Assembly: GCA_030844895.1 (NCBI GenBank)
Contig: CM061231.1
Span: 5,400,001 to 5,464,000, forward strand
Direction of reading: 5' to 3'
From: Ambrosia x helenae
Lineage: Eukaryota > Streptophyta > Magnoliopsida > Asterales > Asteraceae
DNA length: 64,000 nt
Positions 33,060 to 44,480 of the stretch are shown in pieces. The notes beneath the pieces are model-generated. The model made no database searches. It saw only the letters and a program-made list of their open reading frames with translations, and was not told where the DNA came from. Position 1 is the stretch's first letter. The number at the start of each line of letters is the position of its first letter. A program made the position numbers and the translations under genes.

Positions 33060-34950
33060 CCCCCCACCCGAGGGTGAAAAAAGCCACAACCCGCTGGTGA
33101 TAGAAGCCTTGGTAGGTTCGATCAAAACACAAAAAAAAAAGCCTACATTGATACTGGAGCTGCCACAAAAATCATGTTCAAAAAATAATTCAACTTGCTC
33201 AGTCAAGGCGAGCATTCAAAGCTTCAACAAGCTAAATCTTTCATCAAAGGTATTGTCGATATACCTATTAAGCCTTTGGACCAGATAACGCTTGATGTTT
33301 GTTTTTTCTGAAGGAAAAATGAAGAGAACCAAACCTCTCACCTTCGTGGTCCTCAACCTGCCTTCCAACTATGATGTTATCATTGGAAGACCAGGTTTGG
33401 CCACATTTGACATGGTCGTCTCCATCAGTCAAAGAAGTGTGAAATTCACCACCGAAAATGGGGTTGCAACCCAACATCACTCATGATAGAAGATGATGAG
33501 CCTAAAGTGGATGAACGAGGCCTAAGTATTAACCCCGAATATCCTGAACAAAGGATAAGGGTGAATAGCAAGCTTCCTAGAAATATCCTCTCAAAGCTTC
33601 AAAGGTTGCTCCAAAGCAATGTTGATGTTTTTGCTTGGTGTCCTGGGGATATGACTCGTATCCCACGAGTCATCGCCGAGCACGAGCTCAGAATTCCCCC
33701 TGATATCAAGCCTGTAGTCCAGAAAAAATGAAGCCTTGCACCAGAAAGAAGCTTGGCGGCTTTCCAAGAAATAGAGAAGCTTGTACAAGCCAGGATCCTT
33801 CGGGAAGTCAAATATCAATCATGGGTTGCTAACCCCGTGATGGTCTGGAAGCCTGACAACTCTTGGAGGATGTGCATAGATTTCAAAGATCTCAACAAAG
33901 CATGTCCCAAGGATTGTTATTCCTTGCCCGAAATTGAGCTCAAGGTTTCTCTTATAGGCTTCCCCTTCAAATACTTCCTGGACGCATACAAGGGTTACCA
34001 TCAGAATCAAATGAAAAAAGAGGATAAGGAAAAAACTGCATTCCATACTGACAAGGGTATTTTCTGTTACTAAAAAATGTCTTTTGGTTTGAAAATTGCA
34101 GGTGCCACTTATCAAAGGTTGGTTGATAAAGCTTTTGCAAATTAGATTGGCAGAAACATGGAAGCTTATGTCGACGATTTTGTTATAAAAAGCAAGACCA
34201 AATATCAAATGCTTGAAGATTAACAAGAGACCTTCAACAATCTAAAAATAATCAACATGATGCTTAACCCTGTCAAATGCTCATTTGGTTTCGAAGAATG
34301 CAAGTTCCTAGGACACATCGTGGGAAAACAAAGCATCAAAGCCAATCCCAACAAGGTCAAGGTCGTTTTGGATACAAGTCCCCTTAAATGAAGAAAAAGG
34401 TGTAAAGCCTGAATGGAAAGCTTGCAGCTCTGAAACGATTCATGTCCAAGCTAGTTGAGAAATCCCTGCTCTTCTTCAAAACCTTTAAGGGATGTACTGA
34501 CAAGAAAGATTTCAGATAGACTAAAGAAGCAGAGGAAGCCTTCAACCAGATGAAGAAATACTTATCTTCTCTCCCAACCATTACTGCTCCCGAACTAGGG
34601 GAAACGATCTCTGTCTACCTCTCGGTTTCTAAACAAGCCCTTAGCGTTGTTCTCACAATAGAATGAGAAAAGGCCTAGGTACCTGTCTACTTCATCAGTA
34701 AATATCTAAAGTTAGCAGAGGTTAAGTACCCTCCTTTGGAAAAACTGGCCATAGCCTTAGTTCAAACGGCTAGAAGGCTTCGAAGGTACTCTCAAGCACA
34801 CCCAATATAGGTAGTAACTGATCAACCTATCAAAAGTGTGCTTGAAAGACATGAAACCTCAGGACGATTAGCCAAATGGGTTGTCGAATTAGGTGAACAA
34901 TCCTACTCCATGAGACTTAACTTATGAAGAAATCATGTCTCATAGACGGG
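33060..34950 (+). pseudogene. Tat-lineage pol: protease, RT, RNase H (integrase missing)
   Basis: Protease active site AYIDTGAATKIMF at about 33141. RT motifs: WVANPVMVWKPDNSWRMCID, DLNKACPKDCYSLPEI, FLDAYKGYHQ and, after a stop, MSFGLKIAGATYQRLV. The catalytic YVDD is at 34167-34178. CKFLGHIV-like and RNase H segments (SVYLSVSKQALSVVL, VYFISKYLKLAEVKYPPLEKLA) follow to about 34950. At least six in-frame stops or frameshifts. The coding region stops before any integrase. Confidence 0.88.
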
Positions 34951-35072
34951 TCTGAGCAGCCTACACCAAGTTCTCCTTAAGTCCTTCAAACAGGCTTACA
35001 AAATAAGAAAAACACTAAGTAGTGTGCATAAAATAGATGGTGTACTGTTTGCCTAGACTACCTTAAGGTTAA

Positions 35073-35387
35073 GGGGCTGTTTGGTAGCCTCTTAATGAGG
35101 CTCTTAACCATTCAGCGCTGAATGATTCAGCATTCCGCGCGTTTGTTTCAGCCTCTGAATGGAATGGTTAAGTCTGAATCATTAAGATTTAGGATGTTGC
35201 TGAACCATTAAGCACTGAACTATTAAGTACTGAACTAGGTTGAACCTTAATGAGGCTCCCCTACCAACGTGGGACAAGAAAACTAACCATTAAGAGATCC
35301 AACTTAATGATTCAGTGCTTAACCATTCAGACCTCTTAACCATTCAGACCTCTTAATGATTCAACACTTAATCAACCAAACAACCCC
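35073..35387. mobile_element. Tourist-like MITE inside the Tat element (315 bp)
   Basis: Ends GGGGCTGTTTGGTAG and GGGGTTGTTTGGTTG (reverse complement of the right end) are flanked by TAA (35070-35072 and 35388-35390). The interior is made of CTTAATGAGGCTC / AACCATTCAG words in both orientations. It sits at the point where integrase coding would be expected, but it is too small to have replaced it. Confidence 0.8.
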
Positions 35388-35691
35388 TAAGTAAATGCAG
35401 CACTCAACCTTCAAAGGTGTTACTGGTAAAACATGCCCAACAAAAACAAAGACAACATACACAAAAAAGATAGAACCATAAAAAGCTAACACAAAGCAAG
35501 CATCACATACATACATAAAAAGGCCTTAAGGGCCGAGATCCGACACATCATCAAAACGCCTTAAGGGCCATAATCCTAATATTGTTCAAAGGCTTTTACA
35601 AGCAAACCACCACCTACGGAACAAACCAAAGGAGTTAAATTGTTTACAGACCAAATGATAAGAAAGCTACGAGTATAGAAGGCATAAATAT

Positions 35692-38010
35692 TTAAACGGC
35701 GACATCCGAGGAAGAAGGCTTTGAGGCCTCAGCTCCCTTCACAGCCGCATCATCAATCTTTGACTTCTTGGCCTTCTTTGGCTTCTTAACCTTCTTTCCA
35801 CCAACATCTCCTGTAACCTCGGAAGCCTCCAAGCTTACGTCTTTTGAACCCTCCTCAGCGTCATCTAGAGTTTCTTCACTGTCTCCCAAAAAAGACTTCT
35901 TCTTGGAAAGGGACTTGAGGACCTCAGCACAAACTGCATCATCAAGACTAGGAGGTTTCAATTCCTGCAACACAGATAATGGCTTACCAAAACAATTCGA
36001 CACTTCTGCAACATAAGGACAGGTCAGACGCTCCATCTTCAGAACCAACTCCTTAAAGACATCCATTGCCTTGGGCTAATAGAGGGGAGACTGCTCCAAC
36101 GGTTGCCCAACTTCATGAGCCTTATAGCCAACCACATACCCCAAATGCTTTCCATGATTAAATAGCTTCATGTAAACCTATCCCAAAGCTGGGTTAAATT
36201 CAGAGGAATGAAGGAGATAAGTCACAACCTGTTGGAAGCCATGCTCAATCAACCATTGGTTGTCCTCGAAAGCTTGGGCCAGTGAAGCCTTCAATCCACC
36301 TTTTTCGTCCTAAAAGGCTTTCTGCTAGACTTCAAGTGCAACCCTGTTTGCCTCAACCTTTGCTCTCTCAGATTCATGCCTCTTTTTTTCAACCTCATGC
36401 TCAATCTTCAGCTCATCAATCAAAGTCACAAGTGTATTCTCCTTCTCATCAAATCCCTGAACCTCCTTCTCAGCAAAGCCCTAAACCTCCTTCTCCTTCT
36501 CAATCACAAGTGCAGCCCTGTTTGCCTCAACCTTTGTTCTCTCAGCTCATCAATCAAAGTCACAAGGCTTTCTTCTCTTTCTTTTTTGAAAACTCTTGAT
36601 ACTCCAACATTTTCTTTCGAAACCTTGCAACCCCCTAAGGTAGCATAGAGGTAAAGCTGCAGGCTCCATCATCATCTTAGATAACAACAGATCATCATCC
36701 ATTGCCTCTAAGGAATCCCTAACATACGAAGAAGCAAAATGGGCTAGCACATTTTCACACACAACAGAGGACTTAAGTTGTCACTCACCTTCACACTCCA
36801 TCTAGGAACATAAACATCTTCACCCTCGGTACTTATAGAACCCTCAACACTTTTCAACATAGCAGCTTTAGGAACAGACACAACAGTCTTCTTGCCCTTC
36901 CCCTTTACCTTCTTGCCTAAAACACTTGGCAACTTTTCAACCACATCCACATGATCACCTTCCTGACCCTCCTGATCCTCTGAAACTTCGATGTCAACAC
37001 TGACTTCAACAGGTTCGGAACTACTTGACTGACTTGCATTCTTCAGCAAACGACGGCTTGACTACCTGGTGGAAGGCTTCGAGGGGCCTTGCTTTGTAAA
37101 ACCCTTCACATTAGGGACACTTGAGTAGTTGACTCCATCATACCTACACTTTTGGGACTTAGTCACCGCATCCTCACCAGGTGTCACTTCAACATCATCG
37201 AACACTGTTCGCTTTTAATGAAATCAAGGGCAGACATAACTGCAAAATAAAGAAAGCAAGAATGTCAAAACTAAACAATGATAAAAAAAAAAATGACAAA
37301 GGCGAAGAAGAAGATCCGTACCCTGATCATCCCTCATAGGAGCCGGATCCCAATCCAGTTTATCCCAACAGATGCCAATACCAGACAAAACCAAGAAGGG
37401 TTCAGGAAAAGGCCGAAGCCTTGAAGGACATTCACAAAGGACATCCAGAAAACGCTTATCTAACTCAGAACCTAACGGTTAAAGTTCATTTAGAACGGCA
37501 TCAGACCGCCTAGAAACAAGCTTGAACATAACAATAGACTCTGAAACCCAAAAGAACCTATTTTTCCAGGAACCCAAAGTAGTAACATGTGAAGAAATTA
37601 AACTAACATCAATCTAGGATGTCTCGAAGGTAAACCAGTCACCATTCTTTGCTAAACGAAAAAACCGACGGATCATTAATAAACTGGGATTATAACCCAA
37701 TGCACGACAAAGGACTTCAAAGTAAAGAACCCTAGACAGTTCGTGTGAGTGTAATTGCCCAAAAGACACTCGATAGTAATCTAAGACATTTAAAACAAAG
37801 ATTGAAAAAGGGTGTCAATGTTGGAAAACTCAAAGTGACGACAATATAAAGCAATCGAACCTTGGGGACATTGATCGACTGATTTATCCAGACCCGGTGC
37901 AGTCTGATCAAAGGATAAATCGATCCCTCATTCAAAGCAGAAGGACTCAACCTCCTCTTGGGTCATTGTGGAATAACTAACAGCAAGATCCTTCTTAACA
38001 CCCATTTTTG
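35692..38010 (-). pseudogene. Antisense ORF of the Tat element (gypsy-type transposase family), broken
   Basis: On the strand opposite to gag-pol, the N-terminal part (about 38007-37740) reads MTQEEVESFCFE, then GIDLSFDQTAPGLDKSVDQC, then GSIALYCRHFEFSN. This is the plant domain annotated as putative gypsy-type transposase. Open C-terminal pieces are at 37049-36744 (acidic, then GKKVKGKGKK and YVPRWSVKV) and 36066-35692 (FKELVLKMERL, GKPLSVLQELKPPSLDDAVC, then a Lys-rich tail). Stops separate them. Antisense ORFs of this kind are characteristic of Tat-lineage elements; their function is not established. Confidence 0.75.
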
Positions 38011-38379
38011 CTTGAAGGGATGATCGGACGAAAATCAAGAAGAAAAAAGACTGACCTGATGATGGAAAATGAAAAAACCCTAGAACTAAACTTGAAACTG
38101 TGAGAAATGATCTAGAAATCCTAAAGAAAATGATTAAGTAATGTGAAAGGTTATTATAAAATAATAACCTCTAGGTATAATGATGCCTAGAAAATTAATA
38201 ACCGCTACCTGACAACCCGCCACTTGTCACATCAGCTGTCTAATTCAAATTCAAATCCAGAGGCTTCACCTCCTTAACCAAATAAAGCCTTCAATGCTTG
38301 AAGCCTTTTAAGTATTATAAGATGTGAAATAAGTCAGAAGCATTTGAGCTACGCCACAAACACCTCTGACTTGGGGGGC

Positions 38380-38993
38380 TGATGACGTGGGTAGTTTAAC
38401 GCTAAAAAGTTGATTATATAACATAACTTGGTTGAAAGGTTAAAGGCTAAAAAGGATCAAAAGGTGACAACTATCATCAGCAAAAAGAAAAAGACCAGTG
38501 ACATGTGTTGTCACAACTTTCTCGGTTGACCCTCCACAACTGGCCACAGCTACCACGTGTGGAGGACACACACTATTATTCGCAGGTTTCAAGCCTTCCA
38601 TATGCTAAAGTGGAAAGTCTTTAGTTGCAGCATGGGATCGAGAGTTTTGCCATTCTCCTTATAGGAGATTCCTTATCTATAAAAGCTGGCCTTTGTCACT
38701 ATCCTGATCATCCCACACACACTTTTATTCTCCCTCTTCAAGATCATACTTTACGTATGATCTTCTCTTAACTTTACTTCCCAAATACCAATAACACTAA
38801 TATCTACATTCCGACTTTGGGTTTATCCCAAATCAGAATGATAACATCACAAACAAAAAACTCTCAAATCTCCCATCTACGTTTGCAACGTAGAGGGACT
38901 TCACGACCTGCGTTTGGTGAACTAAAACCCTTTCAACCTTCTACCTCTGTGAGACTCATTATTAACGTTGGTCATATATTTGTTGTAGCAACA
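38380..38993 (+). repeat. 3' LTR of the Tat element
   Basis: 614 bp, begins TGATGACGTGG after the TTGGGGGG tract, ends GTAGCAACA, collinear with the 5' LTR throughout. Confidence 0.93.
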
Positions 38994-38998
38994 GTCAT

Positions 38999-40418
38999 AA
39001 TGATAATTTCTCGAAGGTAGTCAATTTTGTTCGATATTTTCAATCCTCTTATCTAGCACCAGCCACCACTTCCTTCTTCTCTACGATCTTCCACACCCAC
39101 GCACTCGCAACTTCCCCATTCAATCCCCGGCCACTCACTCATTCATGACCCTTTCAACCCTCAAGACCTTCATATGACTCCCTCATGACCCCATCCGAAA
39201 CTCTAAACCATTGCCACCATTCTTTCCCACTCTCTTATATATGTTTTTTTTCTATCAATCCGAACCACGCACAGCTCGGGCTCAAGCTCAAAATCATCCA
39301 TCAACCTGGAAATTTAAGCTTAATCTTGGATCGTTTACATCTTGATGCTTTAGTTCACCACCAGGCCCAACTAGTAAAATGGGTTAACGAGTGCTGGCAG
39401 TCCACCTTTTAACATATTAGCCACCAACAGACTATAACTAAATATAAATTTGTTCCATTTAGAAAATCTGTTAGTCATAATCAATTGGTGGCGAATATAC
39501 TAAAAGTTAGGACCACCAGCACATATTTTCTTAGTTGGGACTGGTGACGATCAATTACTAATAGTTAAAATTATTTAAATCCAATACTATTTTGCATTAT
39601 GGTGCACTTAGCATATAACTACACTCATAAATTAATCACTTAATACATAGGAAGTCAAATGTTTTGCAAATCTCAAATAGGTAATTTGTCCTGCTTTTTA
39701 TCCTTACTTTCTCTTTAAAACTCGGTGGGATCAAGGATCAAATCTGGCATTTTAAAAAGGCTAGGCTCTACTCATCATTTCTCATGCCACTCCACTCTAA
39801 AGATCGGGGCTGAATCTAAATTATCTAATCAAGGTTCAACAAGGCATGGCAAGGGTGGTGTTGTAAATTCACAAGAGAAAGACAAGAATGTTCATGCCCT
39901 TAGTTTGTGGGACATTAGAAATGAAAGGGGAATCATTTGTATCCATGCAACATGCACATGCCTCCATTAACAAATATACTAACTAGTCAAAGGGAAGGAA
40001 TAAGGAAAACAACTGGAAAATGCTTGTTATTTGGCCTTTTCTCTACCCACACTCATGCGTAGCTTCTAATATATGCATTTCCTAAAACCTATCATTATCA
40101 AATACTTATACTTATCTGTAATAAAATAAAACGATATTTAGTTCATCCACCTTGGGTGTATATGTGGGACTACGGGTTTGTCGGACATAAATCCCTTAAT
40201 TATAGTCGACATAGAAAACCTAATTCTATGCTTACCTCGACTAAGAAGTCATGGTTCTGTCCGTGAGTCGGTCTAACATATATGTATTAAAATATTGTAT
40301 ATTCTAAGAGTTAATATCTAGACAAAAGTAATAGGCAATAAAGTAAAACAATGCTTTGGTTCTTCCAACTTAGTGCATAACAAGTCAACAACAATCATTC
40401 CTAATAGAATGTTACTTA
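38999..40418. other. Spacer with a hairpin-forming MITE-like repeat
   Basis: No supported gene. A 132-bp inverted-repeat unit lies at 39391-39522: GTGCTGGCAGTCC...TTAGCCACCAA on the left pairs with TTGGTGGCGAA...GGACCACCAGCAC on the right. It would form a near-complete hairpin, but no target duplication is clear. Other short frames here have no recognisable content. Confidence 0.5.
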
Positions 40419-40810
40419 GAACATATGTAATGGCTCGCGGAAGGGGCGTTAAATGCCCAATTTCGCGCCCCTTTCACCTAGCTACACCGCCCCGTCCTTA
40501 ATTAAAGGGGCGCCAACCATTCCCACGCGAAATATTTCGCGCATCAACCTCTTTTGCCCAGCCAATCACATCCTTCCATTTCATTTTTTATTATTTTTTT
40601 CTTTTTTTTTTCATTCAAATATAATATTCATTATATATTTAAATAAAAAATAGCTAATCAGAAAAATGTCCCTTTCACCCACCAAATTTCACTCACCATT
40701 ACACTCCTTGCTCATTTCAACCCCTTTCACCCACCAAAGTGGCCCCACATGCCAAGTGTCAAAAAATATCTCTTTCACCCACCAAATTTCACTCATCATT
40801 ACACATGGTC
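40419..40810. mobile_element. Harbinger-type MITE (392 bp)
   Basis: Ends GAACATATGTAATG and GACCATGTGTAATG (reverse complement of the right end) match at 12 of 14 positions. They are flanked by TTA (40416-40418 and 40811-40813). Near the right end, a 33-bp motif with core CTTTCACCCACCAAATTTCA occurs twice, at about 40674 and 40772. No coding capacity. The right TTA is also the left TTA of the next element. Confidence 0.8.
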
Positions 40811-41014
40811 TTAGTGTATGTGTAGTGGTGCCGTTATACGGCGTTTTAGGCCCCAAAACGCCCCCCAACACCGCCCCCCACGGCGTTTTAGGGCGTTTTA
40901 GGGTTGGAGGGTTGTGAGGATAACGAGCGTTTTCAAATGTGGGGGTCTTGATTTTTTGTGCCATTCGACCGTTTTCCAACGGTTGTTTCTTTTATTTTAT
41001 TTTCTTCCAACTCT

Positions 41015-41063
<49 letters not shown>

Positions 41064-41130
41064 CATCCATTTAAACATCAAACACCCCACCACACCAACA
41101 CTAAACACAACCCAAATACAAACCAAACCT

Positions 41131-41457
41131 ATGGCAGCGTGGACGAATCAAGAGCAACTCGAGTTGGTGCGGGCGTGGATGAACGCTAAGGAGATCCCGC
41201 CAGCCAATAGGGAGTCTTTTTGGCGCAATGTGTTGGTCGAGTTCAACCAAATCACCGGAACGAACCACCGTACCGTTGATCAGATCACCAGTAAGTGGTC
41301 TGTCATACGAAATAACGTTAACAGATGGCATAGAGTCTATGAAGCGACGATGCAGGCGCACCCTGGGGTTAGCGAACAGATGGCAATTCAGTTGACACAC
41401 GACGCCTATCGTCAACAATACGACAACGACTTCTCCATCACCAATCTTTTGTCGTGA
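41131..41457 (+). CDS. Myb/SANT-like ORF1 of the Harbinger-type element, short form
   Basis: This 108-codon ORF begins MAAWTNQEQLELVRAWMNA, with FWRNVLVEFNQITGTNHRTVDQITSKWSVIRNNV following. It is the trihelix/Myb-like DNA-binding domain of PIF/Harbinger ORF1 proteins, often auto-annotated in plants as glutathione S-transferase T3-like. In autonomous elements ORF1 helps bring the transposase to the element. Here the protein ends soon after the domain (usual length 250-400), so the C-terminal part is missing. No internal stops. It is encoded 110 bp after the (TA)n tract. Confidence 0.8.
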   Translation: MAAWTNQEQLELVRAWMNAKEIPPANRESFWRNVLVEFNQITGTNHRTVDQITSKWSVIRNNVNRWHRVYEATMQAHPGVSEQMAIQLTHDAYRQQYDNDFSITNLLS

Positions 41458-41773
41458 TCTCTGATGCGTTTTCACTATGTTTAATTTTTAATGTTTAGGC
41501 TTTATTTTCTTATCCTGACAGGTTGTAATGTTTAAAGTTATGTTTAATGTTTAGTGTTTTATTTTGTAAACTATGAAACATAAACACATTAATATATAAA
41601 ACATATAAAAACACATTACATAAATTACTTAATAAAAACACTACATAATTCCTAAATTACTTATTTAAACATTACATACTCCTAAATTACTTATTTAAAC
41701 ATTACATATTCCTAAATTACTTATTTAAACATTACATATTCCTAAATTACTTATTTAATCCTAATTTTCTCCA

Positions 41774-42421
41774 CTATGGAGAGTAGTTGTCCCAGTCCTC
41801 GAGTGTGGGGTACTCGGGGGACACGGAACGTGAGCTATCCCGTCCATCGGATCTCGCATCCGAGGGGAAATAGCAGTACTCACGAGGAGGGGAAGGAAGG
41901 CTCCAGAGGCGTTCCTCCTCCTCAATTTCTCTGAGGGCTTCGAAGTCCCCCTCGGTTGGGGAAGTCTCGTGGTAGGGGGTGGGGGTAGTTGGTGGTAGGG
42001 GTGGGGGTAGTCTGATGGTAGGGGGTGGGGGTAGTCTGGTGGTAGGGGTGGGGGTAGTCTGATGGTAGAGGGTGGGGTGGGGGTGGGGTGGGGATAGCAG
42101 CAGTCCGGGGGTAGGGGCCGACAACATTAGACGCTCCATTTCTTTCTGGGCCAACGCATAATCCATGGCCCAGACCATTTCCTCATCCGTCCTGTCATCA
42201 TCGGCTTCAGGAGGAGGAAATGTTGGTTGTGCTAGCAGCAGCAGCAGGAGGGGGATATAACCAATGTTGTGGAGGAGGAGGAGGAGAAAGAGGAGGTTGT
42301 GCAGCAGTAGGAGGAGTAGAGGAGGTGAATGGTAGTCTCCGGGGGCAGACCCGTCCCGGACCCGGCGAGAGTACTGCCGGATATTAGACGGTCCGGTAGC
42401 TCCTGGTTGAAAAACCGGCAC
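41774..42421 (-). CDS. Unrecognised Pro-rich 215-codon ORF on the opposite strand of the Harbinger-type element
   Basis: A continuous frame with a clear ATG (complement of 42419-42421) and a TATA-like box on the same strand (TATAAATAC, complement of 42487-42495) about 66 bp upstream. The N-terminus is GATGPSNIRQYSRRVRDGSA. A Leu-rich stretch follows, then EADDDRTDEEMVWAMDYALA, Pro/Thr-rich imperfect repeats (TTPTPTTRLPPPPTIRLPPP) and an acidic end. I do not recognise a family. The charged segments argue for a real coding history, while the Leu and Pro runs come from GGA/GGT repeats. It is convergent with ORF1 and does not overlap it. Confidence 0.45.
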   Translation of the reverse strand: MPVFQPGATGPSNIRQYSRRVRDGSAPGDYHSPPLLLLLLHNLLFLLLLLHNIGYIPLLLLLLAQPTFPPPEADDDRTDEEMVWAMDYALAQKEMERLMLSAPTPGLLLSPPHPHPTLYHQTTPTPTTRLPPPPTIRLPPPLPPTTPTPYHETSPTEGDFEALREIEEEERLWSLPSPPREYCYFPSDARSDGRDSSRSVSPEYPTLEDWDNYSP

Positions 42422-42511
42422 CCATGTTATTCATTGTTTTGAGGATGAGGAATTGGAGGTGTGACTGAAAAATCAGTTTTGGTGTTGTATTTATAGGGTT
42501 ACAAATATGAC

Positions 42512-42702
42512 CGGTTGGGGGGAAAACATTTGAAATTTAAACGTTTGGGGGGGAGAATTTGAAATTTAAACGTTTGGGGGGGGGGGGATTTTAAATTCAA
42601 ACGTTTGGGGGGGGGGGGGGGAATTTGAAATTCAAACGTGTGTGGGGGAAAAATTTGAAATTCAAACGTTTGGGGGGGGGGATTTGAAATTCAAACGTTT
42701 TA
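42512..42702. repeat. Tandem array with G-runs, about 35-bp unit
   Basis: Five to six units of AATTTGAAATTCAAACGTTTG followed by 6-15 G. Each unit has a small palindrome (TTTGAAATTCAAA) and a G-run. The array lies upstream of the minus-strand ORF, between it and the element's right end. Confidence 0.9.
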
Positions 42703-42922
42703 TTATTTTTATTTATTTATTATTATTATTATTATTTTCTTTTATCAATATTATTATTTAAATAAGAAAATAAATAATTAACCAATGATTACCCAATCAT
42801 TTATAACCCCCCATAACCCCCCTTCTCACTACACCCTCTTTTTCCATGACCCCCCTTCTATTACTTTTTAATATTTTAATACCCATAACCCCATATAACC
42901 CCCACCACTACGCATACACTTA

Positions 42923-44097
42923 TAGCCAAACTATTGATGGGATATAAGAAAATGTGACATAGTCAAACCTTACGTACAACTCATAAAGAATAGAGAGACT
43001 ACTTCGATCATATATAAAAGTCAAACTCAAAAAGTATACGCAACATAAAAATATAGCTAGAGTACTATATTCTTCTTAGCCACTTGCTAGCTTCGTTTTT
43101 TTTTCTAATAAAATCCGTCGTTTAAAAAAAGGAAAAAAAAAGACAGATGTACTCCGATCATTTGGAACCTATTTTTAACATGAATTACCTCTTTGAATTG
43201 TAGTTGACTAAGGGAACACAATTTTATGCTCACCGTCTAAAAGGAAATCGTTATGTAAGTGATTAGGTGTAACAAAAAAAATAAAATGCAAAAAATGCGT
43301 GCGTTAATTAAAATAAAGGGCGATTAGTTCTATTTTTTATTTAGATTAGATGTGATGTGAACAAGGGGTAGCAAATCTTTGAGGTATCACACTTGGGAAA
43401 TCTCTAAGCAAAAGCTAAATGCAAAGAGAAGAGAGACAATGGGATCAATTATTGACAGCAAATCAAAGGTTTCATGGATTTATCGGTCTTAATTTAATCA
43501 ACCGGCTTATTTATCCACAAATATGCCATCCTTATATTATGGAAAAAACAAAACATGCTGTGCTTTGAGAAACAAACATGACAGTTCACAGTTGGTTTAG
43601 GTTTTTTAACATAGATTAAAATAAGTCTAATCTGAGTCCTAATACAATGTATGTCACTTACCAACAATTTCCTTAATAATAATATGAATTATTCGATAAA
43701 CAATCTAAAGTCGTCGGTTAGGGGATATTGCTTAGTAAAGAAAGTGATAAGGGTTAAGGCCTTTTGGGAGGGGGGGGGGGGGGTGTGTGTGTTCGGGTTC
43801 GTTGGGCTAGACGGGAACACCGTTACAAAATGGCTCGGGATGGGAACTCTTGCTAGTGAACTAGATGGTGAGGCCGAAGTGATAGACCTTTTAATTTGGG
43901 ATTTTGAAGTGTTCCTTATGATTTGTGTTTTTCAATGTAAATTACTCAATCACTCAATTTGATATTATACATTGTAACTATATATATACACATACAAGAG
44001 CCTATGTAATGTAGGAAACTTAAATCAACATAATTACAATAAATACAGGATTGCGTAAATCACGAGCTTGATTTACGTAGGGCTATTACCCCCCTTC
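42923..44097. other. Spacer and copia 3' end
   Basis: No host gene supported. A 15-base G-run is at about 43768-43783. From about 44093 leftwards, the minus strand shows a G-run polypurine tract (TTGAAGGGGGG) followed by sequence that should be the short 3' LTR of the copia element. Its far end (about 43930) could not be fixed. Confidence 0.4.
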
Positions 44098-44105
44098 AAT
44101 CAAAC

Positions 44106-44478
44106 CATAGTTGTCAAAAGCGCACCTAGGCGAGCGCCTAGGCGCGCCTAGGCTCGAGGCACCCCAAGTGTGCTGCGCCCTGTGAGGCGCGCGCTTAGGC
44201 ACTGAGACGCACTATCAGAGCAGATTTCCGGCCAAATTCAGGCTAAAAGTTGCATAAACCTCTAAAACATCATAAATGAGTCATGAACAAGTCCTAAACA
44301 ACCCTAAAACATCCTAAAGTAGCCCTAAACTAGCCTATAACATCTCTAGAATCCCTAAAAAATGTATTTTATACTATGCACTTAATGATAAAAAGCCGTC
44401 ATTTTTTATGCGCCTTGCGCCTAGGCTCTGGGCTCGGCCTATGCGCCTTGAGTGCGCCTAGGCGCTTTGACAACTATG
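44106..44478. mobile_element. hAT-like MITE (373 bp)
   Basis: Ends CATAGTTGTCAAAAGCGC and CATAGTTGTCAAAGCGCC (reverse complement of the right end) are flanked by a perfect 8-bp duplication AATCAAAC (44098-44105 and 44479-44486). The subterminal regions are rich in GCGCCTAGGCG palindromes. It is inserted exactly at the stop codon / polypurine tract junction of the copia polyprotein, and the duplicated target keeps the stop codon intact. Confidence 0.9.
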
Positions 44479-44480
44479 AA

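Larger units (their letters stand above)
30504..38993 (+). mobile_element. Tat-lineage Ty3/gypsy retrotransposon, complete ends, decayed, no integrase
   Basis: Two LTRs (30504-31119 and 38380-38993) bound 8.5 kb. The primer-binding site TGGCGCCCACCGTGGGGC (31123-31140) and a polypurine tract TTGGGGGG (38371-38378) are in place. Flanks GTGAT (30499-30503) and GTCAT (38994-38998) form a 5-bp duplication with one change. Order: gag (31194-32944), protease and RT/RNase H (about 33060-34950), an inserted MITE (35073-35387), then an antisense ORF region (about 38010-35692). No integrase zinc-binding or DDE segment exists between RNase H and the antisense ORF. Frames are broken by many stops, so it is not autonomous. 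Confidence 0.92.
40814..42919. mobile_element. PIF/Harbinger-type element (2.1 kb) with two convergent ORFs, no transposase
   Basis: Inverted ends GTGTATGTGTAGTGGTG and GTGTATGCGTAGTGGTG (one mismatch) are flanked by TTA (40811-40813 and 42920-42922). Inside are a Myb/SANT-like ORF on plus (41131-41457), a Pro-rich 215-codon ORF on minus (41774-42421), a (TA)n tract (about 41018-41059) and a G-run array near the right end. A DDE transposase is absent, so movement would need one supplied in trans. Confidence 0.9.
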
